In this document: in pieces, positions 10,353-18,832 of the stretch
How the letters are laid out: each line of letters opens with the position of its first letter
Position numbering within the stretch: the stretch's first letter is position 1
Source: Serratia nematodiphila DZ0503SBS1
Lineage (GTDB): Bacteria; Pseudomonadota; Gammaproteobacteria; Enterobacterales; Enterobacteriaceae
Assembly (NCBI RefSeq): GCF_000738675.1
Contig: NZ_JPUX01000001.1
Span: 310,001-374,000, forward strand
Length of the DNA stretch: 64,000 nt
Direction: 5' to 3'
The notes under the pieces: model-generated
What the model was told of the DNA's origin: nothing
Database searches by the model: none
What the model saw: only the letters and a program-made list of their open reading frames with translations
Program-made: the position numbers and the translations under genes

Positions 10353-11338
10353 GCCAGAATCAACCTTTACTGCAGGCGATTGACCTGAAGAAGCATTACC
10401 CGGTGAAAAAGGGCCTGTTCGCGCCGGAGCGGCTGGTCAAGGCGCTCGACGGCGTGTCGTTCATCCTGGAGCGCGGTAAAACGCTGGCGGTGGTCGGTGA
10501 GTCGGGCTGCGGCAAATCAACGCTCGGCCGCCTGCTGACGATGATTGAAGTGCCGACCGGCGGCGAGCTGTATTACCAGGGGCAGGATCTGCTGAAGCCG
10601 GACGTCTCGGCCGAGAAACTGCGGCGCCAGAAGATCCAAATCGTGTTCCAGAATCCTTACGGATCGCTCAACCCGCGCAAGAAGGTCGGGCAGATCCTTG
10701 AGGAGCCGCTGTTGATCAACACGTCGCTCAGCGCCGCCGAACGGCGGGAAAAAGCGCTGGAGATGATGGCGAAGGTCGGCCTGAAGACCGAGCATTACGA
10801 CCGCTACCCGCACATGTTCTCCGGCGGTCAGCGCCAGCGTATCGCTATCGCCCGCGGGCTGATGTTGAATCCGGACGTGGTGATTGCCGATGAACCGGTG
10901 TCGGCATTGGACGTGTCGGTGCGCGCGCAGGTGCTGAATCTGATGATGGATCTGCAGCAGGAGCTGGGGCTGTCCTATGTGTTCATCTCGCACGATCTGT
11001 CGGTGGTGGAACATATCGCCGACGAGGTGATGGTGATGTACCTCGGCCGCTGCGTGGAAAAGGGCAGCAAAGAGGCGATCTTCAACAACCCGCGCCATCC
11101 GTACACCCAGGCGCTGCTGTCGGCGACGCCACGGTTGAACCCGGATATGCGCCGCGAGCGCATCAAGCTGACCGGCGAACTGCCCAGCCCGATGAATCCG
11201 CCGCCGGGCTGTGCGTTCAATGCCCGCTGCCGCCGCGCTTTCGGCACCTGCGTGCAGCTGCAGCCGCAGCTCAAACAGTACGGTGAGCAGATGGTGGCCT
11301 GCTTTGCGGTCGATCAGGACGAACATCCGGGGGCGTAA
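10349..11338 (+). CDS. dppF: Dipeptide ABC transporter ATPase DppF
   Basis: A 329-residue ATPase, the second nucleotide-binding subunit of the dipeptide importer. Walker A is GESGCGKST, the signature FSGGQRQR, and Walker [13 protein letters not shown]; the H-loop reads ISHDLSV. The oligopeptide C-terminal region contains [15 protein letters not shown], the Cys pattern seen in DppD as well. The ATG overlaps the dppD stop. It is the last gene of the operon and is followed by an intrinsic terminator. Confidence 0.96.
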   Translation: MSQNQPLLQAIDLKKHYPVKKGLFAPERLVKALDGVSFILERGKTLAVVGESGCGKSTLGRLLTMIEVPTGGELYYQGQDLLKPDVSAEKLRRQKIQIVFQNPYGSLNPRKKVGQILEEPLLINTSLSAAERREKALEMMAKVGLKTEHYDRYPHMFSGGQRQRIAIARGLMLNPDVVIADEPVSALDVSVRAQVLNLMMDLQQELGLSYVFISHDLSVVEHIADEVMVMYLGRCVEKGSKEAIFNNPRHPYTQALLSATPRLNPDMRRERIKLTGELPSPMNPPPGCAFNARCRRAFGTCVQLQPQLKQYGEQMVACFAVDQDEHPGA

Positions 11339-11364
11339 AGCGTCGAACGCCATCGCTTAAATTC

Positions 11365-11390
11365 ACGCCGGCATCACGCCGGCGTTTTTT
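11365..11390 (+). terminator. Intrinsic terminator of dppABCDF
   Basis: ACGCCGGC (11365-11372) pairs with GCCGGCGT (11378-11385) across a 5-base loop, followed by TTTTTT. It lies 27 bases after the dppF stop. Confidence 0.92.
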
Positions 11391-11587
11391 ATTACTCAAT
11401 AAAAGGGTTAATAAGTAGAAAACTACCACAGTCCGCCCTTTTAATTATCTCCCTAATTAAATTCTGATAAGAGTTATTTTTCTAAGAATCTTCGTACGAG
11501 AATAATGACCGAATTATAGAATTCAACGGGTTGTTGTTAACAACATTATATCGGCCTATCGGCTTCACCATTTTTATTATAAAAGCC
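11391..11587. other. AT-rich gap between convergent dppF and bcsG
   Basis: About 200 bases of low-GC sequence with no supported gene. It contains a perfect 14-bp palindrome, TGTTGTTAACAACA, at 11532-11545. Such symmetry could be an operator, but both neighbouring genes end here, so there is no obvious promoter for it to control. Confidence 0.4.
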
Positions 11588-11613
11588 CAAAAAAAAACGC
11601 GCCGGCGGCGCGC
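11588..11613 (-). terminator. Intrinsic terminator of bcsEFG
   Basis: On the minus strand a GC-only stem (11612-11607 with 11603-11598, 3-base loop) is followed by a run of about ten T residues (A residues 11597-11588 on the plus strand). It lies just past the bcsG stop at 11635. Confidence 0.88.
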
Positions 11614-11634
11614 TTTAGGTTGATGAGGCCGCGC

Positions 11635-13290
11635 TTATTGCGGATAAGGCACCCAGTCGCCGCCGTTCAGGCGAATGTAAGGTTTCCCCTGATATTGCAT
11701 CACGATGGCGTTGTCGTTTTCGGAGATGACCGGGGTCTGCGGCAGCCCCTGGGTCAGCGCCTGCCAGTCGACGCTGGATTCGCTGAAGACCTTGCCGTCC
11801 ACCAGGCGCGACACCAGTTCAGACAGCGCCAGATAGCTGCTCGGCGTTTTGATCTGCAGCGGGCTGCCCTGATGCGGCGCCTTCATGCCCACCAGTTTGA
11901 TGCCGACCGGCGTATGGGTGATGTTCGGGCTGGGAATATCGCGCAGGCCGGACATCTGCATCTTGTCGCCCACCAACGCCGCGCCGTGTTCCGGCACGAT
12001 CACCACCACCACTTTGCGGCCGGATTTCTCCAGCTGATCGAGGAAGGTGTTCAACTGATCGAACAGCTTCTGCGCGCGCGGCTGGTAGTCGGCGCTTTTG
12101 TTGGAGCCGACGAAGCGGTTGCCGTCGTGCAGCGGGATGACGTTGAAGAAGGTGGCGGTGCGGCCGTCACCGCCTTTTTGCTGCTGATCCAGCCAGCGGG
12201 TCAGCAATTCCAGATCGTTATAAATCGGCTCACCGTCGAACGACGTCAGCTCGTTGCCGACGCCGGCCTGCGACATCAGCGGCGCCTGCATGCCGCCCTG
12301 TTCACGCAGTTCTTTCAGGAAGTTGCCGAACACCCCGGAGTGATCGAGCATCAGCTGTTCCTTGAAGCCGAGCTTCGCCAGGTTGTCGAACAGGTAACAC
12401 TGCTGGTTCACCGGCTGATACAGATCGTGATGCGAAAGCTGGCCGCAGCTGGCGCGCAGCAGGCGGATGGACGCCGGGCCGCTGTAGGCGGTGGCCGAGT
12501 TGAAGCTGTCGAACATGATGTCCAACTTCGACCACAGCGGATGATTCTGCAGGTTGACCGCCTCCATATCGGCCCAGGCCAGCGAACAGATGTTGATCAC
12601 CAGCAGATCGAACGGTTGGGCGTCGGCGGGCAAAGTGGCCGGGAACGCGGTGGCGCGGCCTTTTTCCCGCTCGTAGAACTGGTTCAGGTAGGCCGTCAGG
12701 TTGGCGCTGGTCGGCGGCAGGCTGTCTGCCGGCGCAGCGTCCCCCGCCGCCGGCGCTGATGTGGCCGGGGTATTGGCGCCGCCGGCGGCAGCCGTGGAAG
12801 TGGCGGGCAGCAGTGAAACCGCCGGCCCGGCGATGTTGACGATATTGAGCCACGCCAGCGCCGCCACGGTGAACACCGTGACGCGCACCCACTGTGCGAC
12901 GAACAGGTAGGCGATAAACAGCACGAAGGCCGCGCCGATCATCTGCCAGTTGATAAAGCGGTTGATCAGCTCCAACAGATACTGGGCGCTGAAGCCGGCC
13001 AGCTGCGAGCCCTGGCTGAGGATGCTGTTGATGCCCGGCAGCCAGGTGTCGTGGTAGAACAGCGCGATGCCGATCGGGATAGCGAGGTAATGGCGCCAGC
13101 GATGCAGGCGTTGCGAAGGGATCGGCATCAGCAGAAACGCCATGAACACCAGGTTCGGCAGCGCGTGGAAATTCAGGTAGCCGAACCACAGCAGGGCGAA
13201 TTTGGCCAGAAAGTAGAGGTTCCAGCCGCCCAGCCCGCGCCAGTAGCGCCACAGAGCGTTATCGGATTGCGTCTTCGAGTTTGGATTCAT
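11635..13290 (-). CDS. bcsG: Cellulose phosphoethanolamine transferase BcsG
   Basis: A 551-residue inner-membrane enzyme that adds phosphoethanolamine to cellulose at the periplasmic face. Four to five N-terminal membrane helices (about 20-155) are followed by an Ala/Pro-rich linker (about 155-200) and a periplasmic alkaline-phosphatase-fold domain. The zinc and catalytic residues known from E. coli (C243, S278, E442, H443) are present eight positions earlier: C235 in INICSLAW, S270 in TAYSGPA, and E434-H435 in VPEHGAAL. Catalysis is therefore expected to be intact. It overlaps the end of bcsF by four bases and is last in the bcsEFG arm, which marks this as an E. coli-type (type II) cellulose system. 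Confidence 0.95.
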   Translation of the reverse strand: MNPNSKTQSDNALWRYWRGLGGWNLYFLAKFALLWFGYLNFHALPNLVFMAFLLMPIPSQRLHRWRHYLAIPIGIALFYHDTWLPGINSILSQGSQLAGFSAQYLLELINRFINWQMIGAAFVLFIAYLFVAQWVRVTVFTVAALAWLNIVNIAGPAVSLLPATSTAAAGGANTPATSAPAAGDAAPADSLPPTSANLTAYLNQFYEREKGRATAFPATLPADAQPFDLLVINICSLAWADMEAVNLQNHPLWSKLDIMFDSFNSATAYSGPASIRLLRASCGQLSHHDLYQPVNQQCYLFDNLAKLGFKEQLMLDHSGVFGNFLKELREQGGMQAPLMSQAGVGNELTSFDGEPIYNDLELLTRWLDQQQKGGDGRTATFFNVIPLHDGNRFVGSNKSADYQPRAQKLFDQLNTFLDQLEKSGRKVVVVIVPEHGAALVGDKMQMSGLRDIPSPNITHTPVGIKLVGMKAPHQGSPLQIKTPSSYLALSELVSRLVDGKVFSESSVDWQALTQGLPQTPVISENDNAIVMQYQGKPYIRLNGGDWVPYPQ

Positions 13291-13490
13291 GGCTGCTTCT
13301 TACGTTTAATCTGAGATGAGGAGCCTGTGCGCACCCATAAACCGGCGGATTTCAAATAGCGCGGCGATAACAACAGGTTTTGCCAGTATTGACGCAAATG
13401 CGGAAAACGCCGGTGAAAGGCGTAGCCCAGCGGAATGAAGATCAGCGCGCACAGCAGGATCAGTTGCACGATGTCGTTAAGGTTCAGCAT
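13287..13490 (-). CDS. bcsF: Small membrane protein BcsF
   Basis: A 67-residue protein with one strong hydrophobic segment near the N-terminus (IVQLILLCALIFIPLGYAF) and a basic tail ending KRKKQP. In E. coli, BcsF is a short membrane peptide that recruits BcsE to the synthase and helps BcsG function. The start is ATG at 13490 (MLNLNDIVQ), matching the E. coli length (63 aa); a seven-codon upstream extension is rejected. The start lies inside the last codons of bcsE, and the stop overlaps bcsG, so the three genes are tightly coupled. Confidence 0.9.
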   Translation of the reverse strand: MLNLNDIVQLILLCALIFIPLGYAFHRRFPHLRQYWQNLLLSPRYLKSAGLWVRTGSSSQIKRKKQP

Positions 13491-15045
13491 GCGGTTCCTC
13501 CTGCGGGCCAAGCGGCAGCGTTAAGGCGACCGGCTGCCGCCGTTCCGCGGGCACCTCGGCCGCCGCCACGCGGGGGCGCGGCGCGGCACCGGCGGTGCCG
13601 GTGGCCGAAATCTGCCAGCGCCCCTGGGCCATGCGTTTGATTTCCGAAATGATATCGACGTCCTGGTGCCACACCACCCGGTTGCTGAAGGCTTCATCCA
13701 CCGGCAGGCGGAAGATGAACTTCAGCGCGGTATCCAGATCGTTGATGCGGCAGGTGGAAAGGAACAGCACCAGCCGCCCCTGCACCACGGTCATCACGTC
13801 GCCGAACCGCCGCAGGTGGCACAGGGTCATCGCCTGTTCGGCGCGCAGACCGGTGGCCGGGCGCAACGCCACCATCACGCCTTTGCCGTCCTCAGGCAGC
13901 AGCGTGTTGCTCATCAGTGAAAGCACCGCTTGGCTGAACGCTTCCGGCCGCATGTAACCTTTGAGCTGCAGCGGACGCAGCCCGGCCAGCAGCGCATCGA
14001 TGTCGGCGGGCACATGCCGTGAGAAGCGCTGCCCCTGGATGCCCTCGAGCATGGTCAGAAAACGCGACAGCGGCGCGACGTGCGGCACGATCAGGTTGGC
14101 GCCGCAGGCCAGCAGCAGCCGTTCGTCGCTGTAGCGCAGGCTGGCGCTCATCTCGCGCACCGCGATTTTCAGGCCGTTGCCGCGGCTGCGGCGCAGGGTG
14201 TGGATCTGGTGCGCCAGATGATCGATTTGGTCGCTTTGATACAACGCGAAAATCAACGTCGCCGAGAGTCTCAGCATGCCGTGCTGCGCCAGTTCGTCGT
14301 TGCTCTCCAGCAGTTGCCAGTTGGCGGACAGCGGCGGCGCGCCTTCCAGGATGCTGCGCTCGGCCAGATACAGGCTTTCGTCGCTGCGTAAGGCGGTGGG
14401 GGAGGGTTGGCTATTTTCATCCTCGCCCTGCCAGCCGCCTTCCGCCGCATACAAGGTCAGCAGCTGGTTGGCGTTGATGCCGTTTTCGGTGCTCCACCAG
14501 TTCACCAGGTATTGCGCGCTGTCCTGCTGCCATTGCAGGCTGGACAGGCCGTTCAGGATGCGGTGCTGTGCGCTGAGCTGCCCTTTGAGCTTATTGATGC
14601 CGCCGCCGTGGCTGAGGATCAACAGCGTACAGCCCTGCCGCCGCAGCCAGGCGGCGAGGGTGCGCGTCCACTCGCGCAGCTCTTCGGTGGTGAAGGTTTG
14701 CCACAGGCTGGCGTGGGCCAGCAGGATAAGTAAGCGATTTTGCGGCCGCAGGGCGCGCATCAGATCGTCGTTCAACTGTGTCAGCGCGGCTTTTTTCTCC
14801 GGTAATTGATACAGCGGCAGCTTCTGCAACGCGGGCGCAGCCAGCTCGGCCAGCAGGCGCTCGGGTTTGTCTCCGCTGCAGATCAGGGCGGCTTTGTGGG
14901 TGGCCGGTTGAGCGGCGATGACCTGGCGACACAGCAGCGCGGCGTCGCTTTGCCTGTCGATATTGATCCAATAAAGACCGGGGGCCTGCATCACCGACAG
15001 CTCTTCCCAAATCTGCCGAATGCCTAGAGAAAAAGAGTGCGCCAT
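13477..15045 (-). CDS. bcsE: c-di-GMP-binding cellulose regulator BcsE
   Basis: A 522-residue cytoplasmic protein (523 in E. coli) that binds c-di-GMP and boosts cellulose synthesis through BcsRQ and BcsF. The C-terminal GIL domain carries the I-site-like RxGD motif, here R413-F-G-D416 in HLRRFGDVMTV, at the position expected from E. coli (R415-D418). The N-terminal half resembles a degenerate receiver or P-loop fold with no catalytic motif that I recognise. It is the first gene of bcsEFG, divergent from bcsRQABZC across 189 bases, and it overlaps bcsF by 14 bases. Confidence 0.94.
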   Translation of the reverse strand: MAHSFSLGIRQIWEELSVMQAPGLYWINIDRQSDAALLCRQVIAAQPATHKAALICSGDKPERLLAELAAPALQKLPLYQLPEKKAALTQLNDDLMRALRPQNRLLILLAHASLWQTFTTEELREWTRTLAAWLRRQGCTLLILSHGGGINKLKGQLSAQHRILNGLSSLQWQQDSAQYLVNWWSTENGINANQLLTLYAAEGGWQGEDENSQPSPTALRSDESLYLAERSILEGAPPLSANWQLLESNDELAQHGMLRLSATLIFALYQSDQIDHLAHQIHTLRRSRGNGLKIAVREMSASLRYSDERLLLACGANLIVPHVAPLSRFLTMLEGIQGQRFSRHVPADIDALLAGLRPLQLKGYMRPEAFSQAVLSLMSNTLLPEDGKGVMVALRPATGLRAEQAMTLCHLRRFGDVMTVVQGRLVLFLSTCRINDLDTALKFIFRLPVDEAFSNRVVWHQDVDIISEIKRMAQGRWQISATGTAGAAPRPRVAAAEVPAERRQPVALTLPLGPQEEPHAEP

Positions 15046-15234
15046 AGGATGTGTTCTACTTTCGTTGAAAGCCGACTAAAGGCGTTTATATTTAAAGATA
15101 GCCATTTTTACGCTGGCAATAACAAATCTCCGACGCTCTTAAACAATATTTGTTGAGAATCATCTTATTGCCTCTCTCTTTTTGTATCGTTGCTATAGTT
15201 AATTAACATAGCCTATTTTCGCCAAGGCGGAAGA
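15046..15234. promoter_or_regulatory. Divergent control region between bcsE and bcsR
   Basis: A 189-base AT-richer gap that must hold the promoters of both cellulose arms. A TATAGT followed by TTAATTAAC near 15192-15206 is a plausible -10 region for bcsR, but no well-spaced -35 is evident. AGGCGG before the bcsR ATG could be the ribosome-binding site. Confidence 0.45.
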
Positions 15235-15426
15235 ATGAATAACGCACCCACCCATTTTCGTGCAGCGGCGCCTGGGGAGAGCCAGGATGACCTGCAGGCG
15301 CTCAGCCAGGCTTTTTCATTGCCGAAATTACGCTATGTCGATATTTCGCGGCAGGAGCGGTTAATGCAAATGATGACGCGCTGGCCACTGTTGGCCGAAC
15401 TGGCGCAGACCACAGGGAGCCACTGA
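15235..15426 (+). CDS. bcsR: Cellulose biosynthesis regulator BcsR
   Basis: A 63-residue protein of the YhjR family (62 in E. coli) that stabilises BcsQ in a BcsR2Q2 complex and lets the inner-membrane cellulose machine assemble. The conserved C-terminal half reads FSLPKLRYVDISRQERL and ends in a helix with WPLLAEL. It begins the bcsRQABZC operon and lies three bases before bcsQ, so translational coupling is likely. Confidence 0.92.
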   Translation: MNNAPTHFRAAAPGESQDDLQALSQAFSLPKLRYVDISRQERLMQMMTRWPLLAELAQTTGSH

Positions 15427-15429
15427 TCT

Positions 15430-16170
15430 ATGCCGGTGCTCGCGCTGCAAGGGTTGCGGGGTGGAATGGGGACGACCTCGGTCACGGCGGCGCTCGCCTG
15501 GGCGTTGCAGCAGCTGGGCGAGTCGGTGCTGGCGATCGACTTCACGCCGGATAATCTGCTGCGCTTGCATTTCAACACCCCGTTCGAGCTGGCGCGCGGC
15601 TGGGCCCGCGCGGAGCGGGATGGCGGCCTTTGGCAGGAAGGCGCGCTGCGTTATTGTGAAAACCTCGACTTTCTGCCTTTTGGCCGCCTGAATGGGGCGG
15701 AACGGCTAGAAGTGCAGCACCAGTGTCGGCAACAGCCGGAACGCTGGCGCGACAACCTGCGCCAACTGATCGCCGGCGATCCGCAGCGCTGGATCCTGCT
15801 GGATGTCCCGGTCGGGGACGGCGTGCTGGCGCAGCAGGCGCTGCAGCTCGCCGACAGCGTGTTCGTGCTGTTGAACCCCGATGCCAACTGTCAGGTGCGG
15901 CTCCATCAACAGACGCTGCCGAATGACTGCCATTTCCTGGTCAATCACTACTCCTCCGCCAGCCAGCTGCAGCAGGATCTGCATCAGCTGTGGCTGCAAA
16001 CCCTGAGCGGCCTGCTGCCGGTGGTGATCCACCGCGACGAAGCGTTGGCGGAAGCGCTGGCGGTCAAACAGCCGTTGGGCGAGTATCGCCCCGAGAGCCT
16101 GGCGGCGGAAGAAGTGCTGACGCTGGCCAACTGGTGCCTGATCAACCTCAAACGGGGCGTTGCGCCATGA
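15430..16170 (+). CDS. bcsQ: MinD/ParA-like ATPase BcsQ
   Basis: A 246-residue SIMIBI-class protein required for cellulose secretion, sorted with BcsR and BcsE to the BcsA/B complex. The deviant Walker A of this family normally reads KGGxGKT, but here it is R10-G-G-M-G-T-T, without either lysine. E. coli BcsQ (RGGVGTT) has the same change as I recall, so this is a family trait, not damage. Walker A' is VLAIDFTPDNLL, and a DANCQVRLHQQ segment matches the family. Codon 6 is CTG (Leu), unlike the amber codon at this site in E. coli K-12 strains that abolishes cellulose. The stop overlaps the bcsA ATG. Confidence 0.94.
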   Translation: MPVLALQGLRGGMGTTSVTAALAWALQQLGESVLAIDFTPDNLLRLHFNTPFELARGWARAERDGGLWQEGALRYCENLDFLPFGRLNGAERLEVQHQCRQQPERWRDNLRQLIAGDPQRWILLDVPVGDGVLAQQALQLADSVFVLLNPDANCQVRLHQQTLPNDCHFLVNHYSSASQLQQDLHQLWLQTLSGLLPVVIHRDEALAEALAVKQPLGEYRPESLAAEEVLTLANWCLINLKRGVAP

Positions 16171-18770
16171 GCCGGGTGCTGAGCCTGCTGCTGGTACCGC
16201 CGGTGCGTCAGGCGGTGCTGGCGCGCTACCGCGGCTATCGCCGCAACGGCGCGTCGGCGCTGACCGCCTTTTTCGCCACGCTGCTGGTGGCGCTGGGGTG
16301 GATGCTGCTGCGCTTCGAGTCACCGGCCTGGCAGCGCGTGCGCGTCGGCCGCGCTTACTGGTTCCCGCATCTGTCCGCCGAACGCCCGCGCCCGGCGGAT
16401 GCGCTGCGCTATTTGCTGCAGGGCCTGTGGCTGCTGCTGTTTCGCAGCGGTCGTGCGCCGGTGCCGCGCGACTATTTCGCCGGGTGGCGGCGGCTGCAGC
16501 AGCGCTATGCCGACTGGCTGCAGAGCCTGCCGCAACGGCTGAAAAACGCCGGCGTGGAACAGCGTTCGGTAGAGCGCCTCGGCCGCATGAACCGCGGCAT
16601 GCGACGCGCGCTGTTTATTCTGGTCGGCGTGCTGGCGGCGATCCTCGCCATACTGTGCATTTCGCAGCCGTTCGATCTGTCGGCGCAGTTCGTGTTCGTC
16701 GTGCTGCTGTGGGGGATCGCGATGGTGGTGCGCCGGGTGCCGGGGCGTTTGCCTGCGCTGATGCTGATCGTGCTGTCGCTGACCGTGTCCTGTCGTTACC
16801 TGTGGTGGCGTTATACCGCCACGCTGAACTGGGACGATCCGCTCAGCCTGGTGTGCGGCCTGTTGTTGCTGGTGGCGGAAACCTACGCCTGGGTGGTGCT
16901 GGTGCTGGGCTATTTCCAGACCATCTGGCCGCTTAACCGCCAGCCGGTGCCGTTGCCCGAAGACAGCGCCACCTGGCCGACCATCGATCTGATGGTGCCG
17001 ACCTACAACGAAGACCTCGGGGTGGTGAAGCCCACCCTCTATGCGGCGTTGGGCATCGACTGGCCGAAAGAGAAAGTGAACATCTATATCCTCGACGACG
17101 GCAATCGCCCCGAATTCCGGGCGTTCGCCGCCGAAGTGGGGGTGAAATACATCGCCAGGCCGACCCACGAACACGCCAAGGCCGGCAACATCAACAATGC
17201 GCTGAAGCAGGCCACCGGCGAGTTTGTGGCGATTTTCGACTGCGACCACGTGCCGACGCGCTCCTTCCTGCAGCTGACCATGGGCTGGTTCTTCAAAGAC
17301 AAAAAGCTGGCGATGCTGCAGACCCCGCACCACTTCTTCTCGCCGGATCCGTTCGAGCGCAACCTCGGCCGCTTCCGCCAGACGCCCAACGAAGGCACTT
17401 TGTTCTACGGGCTGGTGCAGGACGGCAACGACATGTGGGACGCCACTTTCTTCTGCGGCTCTTGCGCCATCCTGCGCCGCAGTGCGCTGGACGAGATCGG
17501 CGGCATCGCGGTGGAAACCGTCACCGAGGACGCCCATACCTCGCTGCGATTGCACCGGCGCGGGCACACTTCGGCCTATATCCGCATTCCGCAGGCCGCC
17601 GGGCTGGCGACCGAGAGCCTGTCGGCGCATATCGGCCAGCGCATTCGCTGGGCGCGCGGCATGGTGCAGATCTTCCGGCTCGATAACCCGCTGCTGGGCA
17701 AAGGGCTGAAACTGGCGCAGCGTCTGTGCTACGCCAACGCCATGCTGCACTTCCTGTCGGGTATTCCGCGGCTGATCTTCCTCACCGCGCCGTTGGCGTT
17801 TTTACTGCTGCATGCCTACATCATCTTCGCGCCGGCGCTGGCGATCGCGCTTTATGTGCTGCCGCACATGATCCACGCCAGCCTGACCAACTCGCGCATC
17901 CAGGGAAAATACCGCCATTCGTTCTGGAGCGAAATCTATGAAACGGTGCTGGCCTGGTATATCGCGCGGCCGACAACGGTGGCGCTGTTCAATCCGCACA
18001 AGGGCAAATTCAACGTGACCGCCAAGGGCGGGCTGGTGGAGGAGGAGCACGTCGACTGGGTGATCACCCGGCCTTACATGTTCCTGGTGGTGCTTAACCT
18101 GGCTGGGCTGGCGTTCGGCGCCTGGCGGCTGGCCTATGGCCCGACGGACGAGGTGATGACGGTGATCATCAGCCTGGTGTGGGTGCTGTACAACATGACC
18201 ATTCTCGGCGGCGCGGTGGCGGTGGCGGTGGAGGCCAAGCAGGTGCGCCAGGCGCACCGCGTGGAGATCGCCATGCCGGCGGCGATCGCGCGTGCCGATG
18301 GCCACCTTTACCCCTGCACGCTGCGCGATTACTCCGACGGCGGCGTGGGCATTGAGATGCGAGTGGAAAACGCGTTGAAAGATGGCGACAAGGCCTCGCT
18401 GTTGCTCAAGCGCGGCCAGCAGGAGTACAGCTTCCCCTGTGTGGTGACGCGCGCCTTCGGCAACAAGGTGGGGGTGCGTCTGGTCAGTCTCTCCACCCGT
18501 GAACACATCGATTTCATTCAGTGCACCTTCGCCCGCGCCGATACCTGGGCGCTGTGGCAGGACGGGTTCCCTGAAGACCGGCCGATCGAAAGCCTGCGCG
18601 ACGTGCTGGCGTTGGGCTTCCGCGGCTATGTGCGCATGGCGGACTACGCGCCGCCGCTGGTGCGCGGCCTGCTGGTCGGGGTCACTTCGCTGACCGCCTG
18701 GGTAGTGTCGTTTATTCCGCGCGGCGTCGGCAGGGATCCGACCTTGGGTCAACAAGAAACAGTGGGTTAG
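16167..18770 (+). CDS. bcsA: Cellulose synthase catalytic subunit BcsA
   Basis: An 867-residue inner-membrane glycosyltransferase family 2 enzyme that polymerises UDP-glucose into beta-1,4-glucan and extrudes it; c-di-GMP activates it. All family motifs are present: DDG (310-312), DCD (358-360), TED (453-455), QRIRW (491-495), the gating-loop FNVTAKGG (615-622), and the PilZ RxxxR at 694-698 with DYSDGG at 721-726. Hydrophobic segments flank the catalytic domain (about 150-260 and 510-680). The start is ATG at 16167 inside the bcsQ stop (ATGA), giving the E. coli length; the open frame continues upstream within bcsQ and is not used. Confidence 0.97.
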   Translation: MSRVLSLLLVPPVRQAVLARYRGYRRNGASALTAFFATLLVALGWMLLRFESPAWQRVRVGRAYWFPHLSAERPRPADALRYLLQGLWLLLFRSGRAPVPRDYFAGWRRLQQRYADWLQSLPQRLKNAGVEQRSVERLGRMNRGMRRALFILVGVLAAILAILCISQPFDLSAQFVFVVLLWGIAMVVRRVPGRLPALMLIVLSLTVSCRYLWWRYTATLNWDDPLSLVCGLLLLVAETYAWVVLVLGYFQTIWPLNRQPVPLPEDSATWPTIDLMVPTYNEDLGVVKPTLYAALGIDWPKEKVNIYILDDGNRPEFRAFAAEVGVKYIARPTHEHAKAGNINNALKQATGEFVAIFDCDHVPTRSFLQLTMGWFFKDKKLAMLQTPHHFFSPDPFERNLGRFRQTPNEGTLFYGLVQDGNDMWDATFFCGSCAILRRSALDEIGGIAVETVTEDAHTSLRLHRRGHTSAYIRIPQAAGLATESLSAHIGQRIRWARGMVQIFRLDNPLLGKGLKLAQRLCYANAMLHFLSGIPRLIFLTAPLAFLLLHAYIIFAPALAIALYVLPHMIHASLTNSRIQGKYRHSFWSEIYETVLAWYIARPTTVALFNPHKGKFNVTAKGGLVEEEHVDWVITRPYMFLVVLNLAGLAFGAWRLAYGPTDEVMTVIISLVWVLYNMTILGGAVAVAVEAKQVRQAHRVEIAMPAAIARADGHLYPCTLRDYSDGGVGIEMRVENALKDGDKASLLLKRGQQEYSFPCVVTRAFGNKVGVRLVSLSTREHIDFIQCTFARADTWALWQDGFPEDRPIESLRDVLALGFRGYVRMADYAPPLVRGLLVGVTSLTAWVVSFIPRGVGRDPTLGQQETVG

Positions 18771-18832
18771 CTGCGAGTTCAACCGCCCGCTCACTCGCCC
18801 GGTGAACAGGCTCCAACATTGATGATGATACG

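Noticed and set aside
11620..12759. 379-codon plus-strand frame opposite bcsG
   Set aside because: It is antisense to a well-defined enzyme with intact catalytic residues, and its composition is that of a shadow frame.
15990..16166. 59-codon N-terminal extension of bcsA within bcsQ
   Set aside because: It overlaps bcsQ coding sequence, lacks similarity to BcsA, and the ATG at 16167 gives the normal length and ATGA coupling.
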